Shown here one piece after another: positions 1 to 9,416 of a DNA stretch of 64,000 nucleotides (position 1 is its first letter; each line of letters opens with the position of its first letter). Origin of the DNA: Kytococcus sedentarius DSM 20547 (GTDB lineage Bacteria > Actinomycetota > Actinomycetes > Actinomycetales > Dermatophilaceae); the NCBI RefSeq assembly GCF_000023925.1, contig NC_013169.1, positions 2,542,001 to 2,606,000 on the forward strand, written 5' to 3'. The position numbers and the translations under genes were made by a program. The notes under the pieces are model-generated. The model worked only from the letters and a program-made list of their open reading frames with translations. It made no database searches and was not told the DNA's origin.

Positions 1-1188
<1,188 letters not shown>

Positions 1189-1355
1189 CTCAGCTCCTTG
1201 CCTCGCGGGACCCCAAGGCTAGGCCGCGGACTGCGGCAGGAGGGGCTCGTGGAGCGCCTCGGACTGCTCGTTGCCTGACAGCCCACCTCGGGGGACGTTC
1301 TTGTACGGCTCAACAGTGCCGATCTGCGGGGTGTTCCGCTCCGGGCGGGTTGCTC

Positions 1356-1372
1356 GTTCGCTGTGCGCGAAC
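1356..1372 (-). promoter_or_regulatory. ClgR-type operator upstream of clpC
   Basis: The sequence is GTTCGC-TGTGC-GCGAAC, a perfect 6-bp inverted repeat with a 5-bp spacer. It matches the known actinobacterial ClgR box layout (GTTCGC-N5-GCGAAC type) found before clpC and clpP genes. It lies about 170 bp before the clpC start and just past the stop codon of the phosphatase gene. That ClgR acts here is inferred from motif and position. Confidence 0.75.
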
Positions 1373-1373
1373 C

Positions 1374-1982
1374 TCAGTCGCCGAAGAGGCGCACGGGGGT
1401 CGAACCGCCCGCTGCGGGCCGACCACCGGCCGGCCGGCCGGGTGCCGCATCGACCGGCGGGCTGCTCGCCAGCGCCCCGACCACCCTCCCCACCCAGGCC
1501 TCGAGCTGCTGGCCGGCCTGGGCCGCCTTCTCCGGGCCGCGGCGGTAGGGGTCCTCGACCGACTCCGCACGGGAGGACGGGACACGCACGCGCGACACCG
1601 TATCGACCAGCGCGGGCCCGGAGGGCACCGGCCCGGCCGCGGCCAGCTCGTCGACGGCGTGCAGGAAGTGGCCGAGCGTGTGGGTGCGCCGGGTCAGGGA
1701 CGGCATCTCGTCCACTACGTAGGCCTTGTGACGACGCTCCATGGTGAGCACCAGGTCCGCCTCGCGCAGGATCGGCAGGCTGACCTGGCGTGCCGCGAAG
1801 CCCTCGGGGTCGCCGCCCCGCCGCCGCAGCTCGTGGGCCATCAGCTCGTCCATCGGGTTGCCGACCAGCGCCATGGTCCCCGCCGAGGAGAAGGTGAGCC
1901 CGTGCGGCGCGAGGTGCCGCGACCACCGCTCGGCGAACGTGGACCGGCAGATGTTGCCGGTGCAGACATAGAGGATGTGCAC
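1374..1982 (-). CDS. low-molecular-weight protein tyrosine phosphatase
   Basis: The 202-residue protein opens with the LMW-PTP P-loop: VHILYVCTGNICRS, with nucleophile Cys7 and Arg13 of the CX5R motif. The general-acid Asp sits in an E-D-P-Y-R segment near residue 144. The family dephosphorylates phosphotyrosine, and Wzb/PtpA-like members reverse BY-kinase autophosphorylation. The gene is divergent from such a kinase starting at 2230, so a kinase/phosphatase pair controlling exopolysaccharide polymerisation or export is the likely role. GTG at 1982 is chosen because the family starts directly at the first beta strand. The last 50 residues are Ala/Pro/Gly-rich and unlike the family core. Confidence 0.88.
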   Translation of the reverse strand: MHILYVCTGNICRSTFAERWSRHLAPHGLTFSSAGTMALVGNPMDELMAHELRRRGGDPEGFAARQVSLPILREADLVLTMERRHKAYVVDEMPSLTRRTHTLGHFLHAVDELAAAGPVPSGPALVDTVSRVRVPSSRAESVEDPYRRGPEKAAQAGQQLEAWVGRVVGALASSPPVDAAPGRPAGGRPAAGGSTPVRLFGD

Positions 1983-2229
1983 GTGGGCCTCCCGGCGGTC
2001 GCAGTCGCTCGGTGGGCGAGCGGCACCACCGAGATCACGAGGACCCCTCCGAGTGTAGGCGGGCGACGTCCGCTTGCGCGGGGCCTCGTCGCGGCGCAAG
2101 GGGCACGTGGTCGGGGTCACGCCCCCGGGGGCCGAACAGACCCCGTCGGTCCGACGGAAGGGGATACAGTGCTCGAGTTGTCCCTGCGGGTGCTGTGCGC
2201 CCCATCCCACCCCACTGACGGAGCACGTC

Positions 2230-3708
2230 TTGACGCTCGACGACATCCTGCGGCTCTCGCGCCGACACATCATCACCCTGGTCCTCAGCACCCTGTTGGG
2301 CATCGCGCTGGCCGCCGGGTGGGTGGCCCTGCAGAAGCCCGTCTACACGGCGACCGCCACCGGCGTGGTGCAGGCGAACGCCGGAACCGGCACGGTCGGT
2401 GAGTCCCTCTCCGGCAACTCCCTGGCGATCACCAAGAGCAAGACCTACGTCACCTACTTCAGCTCCCAGCCGGTGGCCGAGCGGGTCATCGAGGAGCTCG
2501 GGCTGGACACCAGCCCCAGCAGCCTCGCCGGCCGCGTCACGGCCAAGGTCGAGGAAGAGACGCCCAACATCACAGTGAGCGCCCGCGGGGACAGCCCGGA
2601 GCGCGCCAAGCAGCTGGCCGACACCGTCGTGGCCGAGACGGCCGAGTACGTACGCGAGCTGGAGACGCAGAATATGTCCGCCGCGCCGAACCAGCCCGAG
2701 GGCGAGGAGGGGCAGCAGCAGGACCAGGCGCCCGCGACCAGCATCCTGCCCCTGGCCAACGCCGAGCTCCCCTCCTCCCCCACCGAGCCGCAGCCGGCCC
2801 GCGCCCTGGTCCTCGGTGGCCTGGCCGGTCTGGCGCTGGGCTACGTGATCGCCTGGTTCCGTCACCGTCAGGACACCCGGGTGCGCACGCAGGAGGACAT
2901 CGAGGAGGCGGCCGGCGGCGCCCCGACGCTGGGCCTCATCCCCGCGAACGAGGCCCTGGCCTCCCCCGAGCGCGCCGTGCGCGACAGCGGCGAGGTGGAC
3001 TTCTCCACCCGCGAGGCGCTGCGCCAGTTCCGCACCAACCTGCGCTTCGTGAACGTCGACCACGCGCCGAAGTCGATCGTCGTCACATCGGCCCGCATGG
3101 GCGAGGGCAAGTCGACGATCTCCTCCAACCTGGCCTACCTGCTGGCCGAGGGCGGCGAGCGCGTGATCCTGGTGGACGCCGACCTGCGTCGCCCGTCCGT
3201 GGCCGGCATCTTCGACATCGACTCCTCGGTGGGCCTCACCCAGGTGCTCGCCGGCTCCGCCGACCTGGCCGATGCGGTGCAGCCCACCGAACACCCGAAC
3301 CTGATGGTGCTGCCGGCCGGCACCATCCCGCCCAACCCCTCGGAGCTGCTCGGCTCGCAGCGCATGCGCGACCTCATCGCGACGCTCACGCAGACGCACC
3401 GCGTGATCCTGGACGCCCCGCCGCTGCTGCCGGTGACCGACGCCGCCCTGCTCACCACGAGCACCGACGGCGCCGTGCTGGTGGTGGCCGCGAACGACAC
3501 CCGCAAGGAGCACGTCGAGCGCGCTACGGCGAACCTGCGCAACGTGAACGCGCTCCTGCTGGGTGCGGTCATCAACCGCGCCTCAGTGAGCCGCCTGAAC
3601 CGCATCCTCTACGGGGAGGGCTATGGCTACGGCTCCTACGGGTACGGCTACGGCAACAGCTACGGCGACGACGTGAAGAGCAAGGGCAAGAAGCACCGCA
3701 AGAAGTGA
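2230..3708 (+). CDS. Wzz-domain tyrosine autokinase (BY-kinase, Wzc/CpsD fusion type)
   Basis: The 492-residue protein starts at TTG 2230; the upstream extension lacks family character. The N-terminal Wzz/chain-length domain has a membrane helix at about 14-33 and a second at about 192-210, separated by the extracytoplasmic loop. The cytoplasmic BY-kinase domain has Walker A MGEGKS near 290, A' VILVDADLRRP near 313 and Walker B VILDAPP near 392. The tail carries a dense Tyr/Gly cluster at about 461-480 and a Lys-rich end, the usual autophosphorylation site. The family regulates polysaccharide chain length and export. No glycosyltransferase or flippase lies nearby in the window, so the substrate pathway is unknown. 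The divergent LMW-PTP is the probable antagonist. Confidence 0.92.
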   Translation: MTLDDILRLSRRHIITLVLSTLLGIALAAGWVALQKPVYTATATGVVQANAGTGTVGESLSGNSLAITKSKTYVTYFSSQPVAERVIEELGLDTSPSSLAGRVTAKVEEETPNITVSARGDSPERAKQLADTVVAETAEYVRELETQNMSAAPNQPEGEEGQQQDQAPATSILPLANAELPSSPTEPQPARALVLGGLAGLALGYVIAWFRHRQDTRVRTQEDIEEAAGGAPTLGLIPANEALASPERAVRDSGEVDFSTREALRQFRTNLRFVNVDHAPKSIVVTSARMGEGKSTISSNLAYLLAEGGERVILVDADLRRPSVAGIFDIDSSVGLTQVLAGSADLADAVQPTEHPNLMVLPAGTIPPNPSELLGSQRMRDLIATLTQTHRVILDAPPLLPVTDAALLTTSTDGAVLVVAANDTRKEHVERATANLRNVNALLLGAVINRASVSRLNRILYGEGYGYGSYGYGYGNSYGDDVKSKGKKHRKK

Positions 3709-3749
3709 TCCACGGCGTGAGCCGGCTCGCCCCCGCGTGTCGGTGAAGA

Positions 3750-3790
3750 CGAGGAAGGGCCCCGGGATGGATCCCGGGGCCCCTTCCTCG
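3750..3790. terminator. bidirectional terminator between tyrosine kinase and lsr2
   Basis: Inverted repeat whose arms read CGAGGAAGGG-CCCCGGGA and the complement, 18-19 bp with a single bulged base. It lies between two convergent genes. A long GC-rich hairpin without a T run is the usual form in high-GC actinomycetes. Confidence 0.8.
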
Positions 3791-3831
3791 TGTGCCGGGG
3801 TGCGAGACCCCGGGCGCTCAGTCGACGACGA

Positions 3832-4167
3832 TCAGCCGTTGGCCTTGGCGTATGCCTCCTCGAGATCGGCCGAGAGACGGCCGCGCTCGCTGACCTTCCA
3901 GCCGTTCTCACGGCCCCACTCGCGGATGGCTGCGATCTCGCGCTTGCGCGCGGCGCCCGTGGCCGCCGGACGGCGACCGGCCGGCTTGCGACCGGTGGCC
4001 TTGCGCGCCGCACCCACCCAGGGGGCGAAGTCGTCGCGCAGCTTGGCCGCGTTGTCTGCATTCAGGTCGATCTCGTAGGCGACGCCGTCCACGGAGAAAG
4101 AAACGGTCTCCACGGCCTCACCGCCGTCCAGGTCGTCCTCGAGGATGGTCACATGTCGCTGCACCAT
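3832..4167 (-). CDS. lsr2: Lsr2-family nucleoid-associated protein
   Basis: The 111-residue protein begins MVQRHVTILEDDLDGG, the typical Lsr2 N-terminal oligomerisation domain. It ends with the winged DNA-binding domain IREWGRENGWKVSERGRLS, whose RGR triplet near residue 96 is the AT-hook-like minor-groove contact. A basic Ala/Lys/Arg-rich linker joins the two. Lsr2 is the actinobacterial H-NS analogue that binds AT-rich, often horizontally acquired, DNA and silences it. The ATG at 4167 is preferred over 4188 because AAGGGA lies just upstream. The lower-GC island at 48.5-50.2 kb would be a natural target; that is inference. Confidence 0.96.
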   Translation of the reverse strand: MVQRHVTILEDDLDGGEAVETVSFSVDGVAYEIDLNADNAAKLRDDFAPWVGAARKATGRKPAGRRPAATGAARKREIAAIREWGRENGWKVSERGRLSADLEEAYAKANG

Positions 4168-4336
4168 GTCGGTCCCTTCATCGTTCACGTCATCCCCCCC
4201 GTCTCTCCAGAGGGGTCAGGTGCCCATTCGACACCAGAATGCCCCCTCCCCGCAAAACGACGTGGTTCGTTCGCTTCACGCAGTCCGCAGTTCGCCGAAG
4301 AATCTGCGGGGAAACGCCGGCGGAGCGCACCGCGAC

Positions 4337-4525
4337 TCACCCCACGGGGTCGTCGTCCACCTGCTCCAGGCCATCCTGTTCGGCCTCCCACCGGGCGACG
4401 GCAGCGCGCTCCCGGCGGTCCCCCTCGACGATGTGCTTCATCATCACGATGAACAGCCACAGGATTCCCACCGTGGGCAGCAGGGCTGCCACGTAGGGCC
4501 ATACCGATGCGAAAAAGTCGTTCAT
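4337..4525 (-). CDS. small membrane protein downstream of lysS
   Basis: The 62-residue protein has one N-terminal membrane helix (about residues 5-30, WPYVAALLPTVGILWLFIVM) followed by a charged Arg/Glu tail. Its start overlaps the lysS stop codon (ATGATGA); the second ATG is preferred because GGAGG then stands 4 bases upstream rather than 1. Similar small single-helix proteins follow lysS in several actinomycetes, but I cannot name a function. Translational coupling to lysS is probable. Confidence 0.75.
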   Translation of the reverse strand: MNDFFASVWPYVAALLPTVGILWLFIVMMKHIVEGDRRERAAVARWEAEQDGLEQVDDDPVG

Positions 4526-6087
4526 CATGCCTCCGGCTTGGTGTGGGGGAACAGGATGGTCTCGCGAATACCCACGCCGGTGAACAGCATGACCATGCGG
4601 TCGAGACCGAAACCCATTCCTCCCATCGGCGGGGCGCCGTACTCCAGCGCCCGCAGGAAGTCCTCGTCCAACTGCATCGCCTCGGGGTCGCCCGCCGCGG
4701 CGGCGAGGGACTGCTCTGTCAGCACCTCCCGCTGCACGATGGGGTCGATCAGCTCGGAGAAGGCCGTCGAACGCTCCACCCCGCCGATGATCAGGTCCCA
4801 CGCCTCGATGAGGCCCGGCTTGCTGCGGTGCGGACGCGCCAGCGGCTGCGCCGAGGGTGGGTAGTCGCACAGGAAGGTCGGCTGCACCAGTGTGGGCTCG
4901 ACCAGCTCCGAGAGCAGCTCGAGCACGATCTTCTCCGCACCCCAGGCGGGGTCGAGCTCCACCTCGTGGCGGGCCGCGAGCTCGCGCAGCGTGGCCTCGT
5001 CGGTCTCCGGGGTCACCGAGGCGCCGACCGCCTCGGACACGCCCTCGTACACCGGCAGCCAGCGCCACTCGCCGTCGAGGTCGATCTCCCCGGCGGGGGT
5101 GCTCAGCACGCGCGACTCGAGCAGGCCGGCCTCGATGAGGGCATCGGCCACCACCAGGTACATCTCCTGCATGAGCTCGGCCATGGTGGTCTGGTCGCCC
5201 CAGGCCTCGTAGGCCTCCAGCATCGTGAACTCGGGGCTGTGGGTGGAGTCCACGCCCTCGTTGCGGAAGATGCGGCCGATCTCGAAGACCTTCTCCACCC
5301 CGCCCACGACGGCCTTCTTGAGGTTGAGCTCCAGCGCGATGCGCAGGGTCATGTCCTGGTTGAAGGCGTTGAGGTGGGTGGTGAACGGTCGGGCCAGGGC
5401 GCCACCGTGGATGAGCTGCAGGACCGGGGTCTCGATCTCGACGTAGCCGCGCTCCTCGAGGAAGCGGCGCACCGTGGAGGTGATCAGCGAGCGCGTGAGC
5501 ACCATGCGCCGGGCCTCGTCACGCACGATGAGGTCCGCGTACCGCTGGCGGACGCGCTGCTCCTCGGACAGGTCCTTGTGCAGGGTGGGCAGGGGGCGCA
5601 GGGCCTTGCTGGCCAGCTGCCAGTCAGTGGCCATGACCGACAGCTCGCCGCGGCGGCTGCAGATGACCCGACCGGTGACCGACACGATGTCGCCGAGGTC
5701 GATGAGGGACTTCCACTCGTCGAGGGCCTCCTGGCCCACCTCGGCCAGGGACAGCATGGCCTGGAGGCGCTCCCCGGTACCGGCCTGCAGGGTGGCGAAG
5801 CAGAGCTTGCCGGTGTTGCGCGAGAACACCACGCGCCCGGTCACCGAGACGACGTCCTGCGTCTCCTCCCCGGTCTCCAGGTGGCCCCACTGCTCGCGGA
5901 CCTCCTCCAGGGAGTGCGTCCGCGGCACCTCCACCGGGTAGGCCTGACCGCCCGCATCCAGCACGGCGGCACGCTTCTCCCGGCGGATCCGCATCTGCTC
6001 GGGCAGCTCGTCGGCGGCCAGGGGCTTCTCGACGGCACCGTCGGGCGACGTCGAGGGGTTCTGCGGAGCGGCGGGATCAGAAGTCAC
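4525..6087 (-). CDS. lysS: lysyl-tRNA synthetase (class II)
   Basis: The 520-residue enzyme charges tRNA-Lys. An OB-fold anticodon-binding domain spans about residues 75-180 (VSVTGRVVFSR, LGDIVSVTGRVI). The class II catalytic core follows, with motif 2 at FEIGRIFRNEG near 276 and motif 3 at GMGFGLDRMVM near 493. The first 35 residues are a Pro/Ala-rich extension typical of actinobacterial versions. The length fits the family. The small membrane gene at 4337 overlaps its end. Confidence 0.97.
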   Translation of the reverse strand: MTSDPAAPQNPSTSPDGAVEKPLAADELPEQMRIRREKRAAVLDAGGQAYPVEVPRTHSLEEVREQWGHLETGEETQDVVSVTGRVVFSRNTGKLCFATLQAGTGERLQAMLSLAEVGQEALDEWKSLIDLGDIVSVTGRVICSRRGELSVMATDWQLASKALRPLPTLHKDLSEEQRVRQRYADLIVRDEARRMVLTRSLITSTVRRFLEERGYVEIETPVLQLIHGGALARPFTTHLNAFNQDMTLRIALELNLKKAVVGGVEKVFEIGRIFRNEGVDSTHSPEFTMLEAYEAWGDQTTMAELMQEMYLVVADALIEAGLLESRVLSTPAGEIDLDGEWRWLPVYEGVSEAVGASVTPETDEATLRELAARHEVELDPAWGAEKIVLELLSELVEPTLVQPTFLCDYPPSAQPLARPHRSKPGLIEAWDLIIGGVERSTAFSELIDPIVQREVLTEQSLAAAAGDPEAMQLDEDFLRALEYGAPPMGGMGFGLDRMVMLFTGVGIRETILFPHTKPEA

Positions 6088-6103
6088 ACGGCCATTTTAC
6101 GGG

Positions 6104-6616
6104 TCATGCCCGGTGCCGACGCTCGTGGGCGAGCAACCATTCCTTCGTCTCGACACTTCCGGCATAACCGTGCGCAGCACCGCTGGCGCTGACCACCCGG
6201 TGGCAGGGCACGATCACCGACAGCGGGTTGCGGGAGTTGGCCGCCCCGACGGCCCGGACGGCGGTCGGCCGGCCGATCGCGGCAGCCACCTGGCCGTAGG
6301 TGCGGGTCTCCCCGGCGGGGATCATGCGGAGCTGCTCCCAGACGGCCTGCTGGAAGTCGGTGCCCTCGGCCCGGGTGGCCAGGGAGAACTCGACGCGCTC
6401 GCCGGCGAAGTACTCCTGGAGCTGGGTCATCGCATCGGTGAAGGCCTCTGGCGCGCAGGGCCCGAAGGTGGAGCGGTCGGGCGCGGGCGTGTGGTCGGGC
6501 CAGTAGAGCCCCTCGAGCACCTGGCCGTCGCCCACCAGCGTCACCTGGCCGACGGGGGTCTGGAGTATCCGGTGGCACCGCTGGGGCGGGTGGTCGGTGG
6601 CTGTCTTGTCGGTCAT
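6104..6616 (-). CDS. ogt: methylated-DNA--protein-cysteine methyltransferase
   Basis: The 170-residue protein transfers methyl or alkyl groups from O6-alkylguanine to its own cysteine. The active-site motif VIVPCHRV is present with the acceptor Cys near residue 137, preceded by the helix-turn-helix region (TYGQVAAAIGRPTAVRAVGAAN) and the Asn hinge. It overlaps the end of the Ada-AlkA gene upstream by ATGA, so the two form one alkylation-repair operon. The length is that of stand-alone Ogt proteins. Confidence 0.95.
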   Translation of the reverse strand: MTDKTATDHPPQRCHRILQTPVGQVTLVGDGQVLEGLYWPDHTPAPDRSTFGPCAPEAFTDAMTQLQEYFAGERVEFSLATRAEGTDFQQAVWEQLRMIPAGETRTYGQVAAAIGRPTAVRAVGAANSRNPLSVIVPCHRVVSASGAAHGYAGSVETKEWLLAHERRHRA

Positions 6617-8223
6617 GTCTTCTCTCCTCGTCCGTGCGGGGCGGCGGTCTCACCCTCGTCCCGCGGCAGGTGGTTGATGGGGTGGTCGTGTGCAGACCAG
6701 AGGTACTGGACGGCGTAGGCCCGCCAGGGGCGCCAGGCCTCCGCGGCTGTGGACGAGCGCCCGCCGAGGCTGCCCGTCCCCAGGCGTTCGGCCGCCCGCA
6801 CCACCCCGAGGTCCGTGGCGGGGAAGGCGTCCGGGTCCCCCAGACAGCGCAGGGCGACCATCTCGGTGGTCCACGGCCCGATGCCGGCCAGGCGGCCCAG
6901 CGCCTCCCGGGCGGCGGCGCGGTCGGCCCCGGGTGAGAGGTCCAGCGTGCCGGTGCTCACCGCATCGGACAGGGCGAGAACCGCCCGCACCCGCGCACGC
7001 GGCATCGGCAGGTAGGGAGCACCTGCGAGCGACGCGGCGCAGCGGGCCGCGACCGTCGCGGGCCGGGGGAAGATGTGGGTCAGCCCCAGCGGGCCGGCCA
7101 CCGCGTCCAGGGCGGGCGGGAGCGGTGTGCCGATCTCCTGCACCAGTCGACCTGTGACGGTGCGCGCCCCGGCGGTGGACACCTGCTGGCCCAGGACGAC
7201 GCGGACCGCCTGTTCCGGGCCGTCGGTGCAGTGCGGCACACGCCGCCCCGGTGCGCTCGCGACCAAGGGGCCGAGGTGGGGGTCGGCGGCGAGCACCGCG
7301 TCGACGGCCACGGGGTCGGCATCGAGGTCCAACCAGTGGCGCACCCGGGCGACGGCCGCGGTGAGGTCGGCGGGGTCGAGGAGGCTGAGCACGACGTCCA
7401 GGTGTGCTGCCGCGGCGTCGGGCGGACGGACCGAGACGACGCCCGGTGAGCCCGGGAGGTCCAGGGTGCGGTGCAGGGCGCCGGCCTGCCATGTCTCCAC
7501 CCCCGGGACCGCGGTTGCCGCGAGGTGGCCGAACAGCTGCTCGGGCTCCAGCGGGCGCCGGAAGGCCAGGCGGAGCGGCAGGGTGAGCACGGCGCCATCC
7601 GGTGCGGGATCGGCCCCAGCCGATGCGAGGTGCGCCCCCGCCCGTTCCGCCGCCCGCCGGCGCCCGCGGAGCTCCCGGATCTCGCGGGGCGTGGCCGCGT
7701 AGGCCTGGCGCGTCACCTCGTTGAAGCTGCGAACGGACCCGAAGCCGGCCGCGAAGGCCACCTGGGTCAGGGGGAGGTCGGTGGTCTCGAGCAGCAGGCG
7801 GGCCGTGTGCGCGCGCTGCGCCCGCGCCAGCGCCAGGGGGGTGGCCCCGGCCTCGGCCAGCAGGAGGCGCTCCACCTGGCGCCGCGAGTAGCCCACCGCG
7901 CGGGCCAGACCGTCCACCCCCTCGCGGTCCACCAGGCCGTCGCGGATGAGGCGCACGGCCCGGGCCGCGGTGTCCGTGCGCAGATCCCACTGGGCCGACC
8001 CCGGGGTGGCGTCCGGACGGCAGCGCTTGCAGGCCCGGAACCCGGCGGCCTGCGCAGCCGCGGCCGTGGGGTGGAAGCTCATGTTCTGCGGCTGCGGCGT
8101 GCGTGCGGGACAGCTGGGGCGGCAGTAGATGCCGGTGCTGTGCACGGCGGTCACGAACTCGCCGTCGAACCGCGCGTCGCGGCTGGCGACGATGCGGCAA
8201 CAGGCGGCGTGGTCGGTGTGCAC
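6613..8223 (-). CDS. Ada N-terminal/AraC regulator fused to AlkA 3-methyladenine DNA glycosylase
   Basis: The 536-residue fusion has three parts. The Ada metal-binding domain has Cys34, Cys38, Cys65 and Cys68; the first of these corresponds to the methyl-phosphotriester acceptor of Ada. An AraC helix-turn-helix covers about 85-185. An AlkA-type HhH glycosylase follows, with LAGIGPWTTEMVA and the catalytic Asp in PATDLGV. Methylation of the first Cys should turn the protein into an activator of its own operon, which contains the separate ogt. The O6-methylguanine domain of classical Ada is absent here and supplied by ogt. GTG at 8223 places the Ada domain at the N-terminus; GTG 8238 is an alternative. 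Confidence 0.93.
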   Translation of the reverse strand: MHTDHAACCRIVASRDARFDGEFVTAVHSTGIYCRPSCPARTPQPQNMSFHPTAAAAQAAGFRACKRCRPDATPGSAQWDLRTDTAARAVRLIRDGLVDREGVDGLARAVGYSRRQVERLLLAEAGATPLALARAQRAHTARLLLETTDLPLTQVAFAAGFGSVRSFNEVTRQAYAATPREIRELRGRRRAAERAGAHLASAGADPAPDGAVLTLPLRLAFRRPLEPEQLFGHLAATAVPGVETWQAGALHRTLDLPGSPGVVSVRPPDAAAAHLDVVLSLLDPADLTAAVARVRHWLDLDADPVAVDAVLAADPHLGPLVASAPGRRVPHCTDGPEQAVRVVLGQQVSTAGARTVTGRLVQEIGTPLPPALDAVAGPLGLTHIFPRPATVAARCAASLAGAPYLPMPRARVRAVLALSDAVSTGTLDLSPGADRAAAREALGRLAGIGPWTTEMVALRCLGDPDAFPATDLGVVRAAERLGTGSLGGRSSTAAEAWRPWRAYAVQYLWSAHDHPINHLPRDEGETAAPHGRGEKT

Positions 8224-8341
8224 GCCCCCAGCATGCACCGCTGGCGGCGGTCGCGCTGGCAGGAATGCGACATCGCGGTGGGGTGGGGCGGACGGGGCGG
8301 GCACCCACATGGCGGGCGTGGCGGCGCCCACGGGCCGGGTC

Positions 8342-9268
8342 TCAGCCCTGGTGGGTCCCCTCATCGGTCTCCAGGCCCAGCTCGCGGAGCAACTCACGCG
8401 CCGCCGGAGGGGTCTCGATGCGGGCCGCCACCGCATGCCGCGCCGCCGCTCGCTCGAGAGCCACCAGCACCTCGGCCAGCGGGTCAGCGGCGTCGACGGC
8501 CGCAGCCTGTGCGCGCCAGCGCGGGGTGTCCCACCGGCTCACCGGGCCCGAGGGGGACGTGCCGGTCGGCGCCTCACCGCTCCCCAGGGCAGCCTCCAGC
8601 GAGACGCGCAGCAGGGGCCCCGCCACCGCATCGGGGTCGTCGACCCCACCGGCGGCCAGGGCCTGCCGGACGGTGGTCACGAGGGCCGCGACCCCCTCGG
8701 TGGCGGCGGTGACGGCCGCGTCGTGGCGGGGGAGGTCCACGGCCTCCAGCCGCAGCGGGGTGGCACCCAGCTCGAGCACGAGCGACTGCGCCACCGCATC
8801 GACCTCCACCGGGCAGAGGTGGCAGACCACGGAGTCGGCGAGGCGCTCCACGTCCTGCCGCTCACCGCTGAAGACCATCGCGGGCTGGAGCGAGACCCCC
8901 AGCACCGGCACCCCCGCTGCGAGGACGGGGCCGAAGAGCTCGACGCCCACCCCGGGGACGGTGTGCACCAACAGCTGGCCCTGCCGCCAGACCCCGGCCG
9001 CGGTGAGGCCGGCCACGAGCCGGCCGGCGTCCTGACCGGGGATCGCGACCAGCACCAGGTCGGCCTCGCGGGGCACCTCCTCCGGCGAACGCCGGATGCT
9101 GCGCGGGAGCAGGGCGGCGGCCCGCTCCGCGCCGGCATCGCCCACCGAGTGCGCGACCACGCGGTGGCCCGAGCGCTCCCAGGCGGCCCCGAGAACAGCA
9201 CCCACGCGCCCCGCACCGATGATGCCGATGCGGAGCCGCGGGGCGGGGAACTCGGAGTCGCCGAACAT
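8342..9268 (-). CDS. Rossmann-fold and DUF2520 domain protein
   Basis: The 308-residue protein has an N-terminal dinucleotide-binding motif (IGIIGAGRVGAVLGAAW) and a C-terminal DUF2520-type helical domain, an arrangement like ketopantoate or F420-dependent reductases. Such proteins often stand next to panC in actinomycetes, but panC is not here. The reaction is unknown; an NAD(P)-dependent reductase role is inferred from the fold. It stands alone on the minus strand, with about 150 bp to the next gene. Confidence 0.85.
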   Translation of the reverse strand: MFGDSEFPAPRLRIGIIGAGRVGAVLGAAWERSGHRVVAHSVGDAGAERAAALLPRSIRRSPEEVPREADLVLVAIPGQDAGRLVAGLTAAGVWRQGQLLVHTVPGVGVELFGPVLAAGVPVLGVSLQPAMVFSGERQDVERLADSVVCHLCPVEVDAVAQSLVLELGATPLRLEAVDLPRHDAAVTAATEGVAALVTTVRQALAAGGVDDPDAVAGPLLRVSLEAALGSGEAPTGTSPSGPVSRWDTPRWRAQAAAVDAADPLAEVLVALERAAARHAVAARIETPPAARELLRELGLETDEGTHQG

Positions 9269-9416
9269 GGCGGGAACCTTACGCGGCGCGGGAGAGGGCG
9301 AGCGCCCCGCATCGGGCGGGCTGGGGGTGTGCGGAGGTGGCGCGGCACAGGCGGGGGCCGACGGGCGCGGAGGGTAGGGGGGCCGCGGTTGCGGAGACGT
9401 CAGGGGCGCGCAGGCA

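Noticed and set aside
1189-1355. HspR/HAIR or SigH-type promoter for clpC
   Set aside because: TTGAGCC and GTACAAGAACG are suggestive but neither matches a full consensus with correct spacing.
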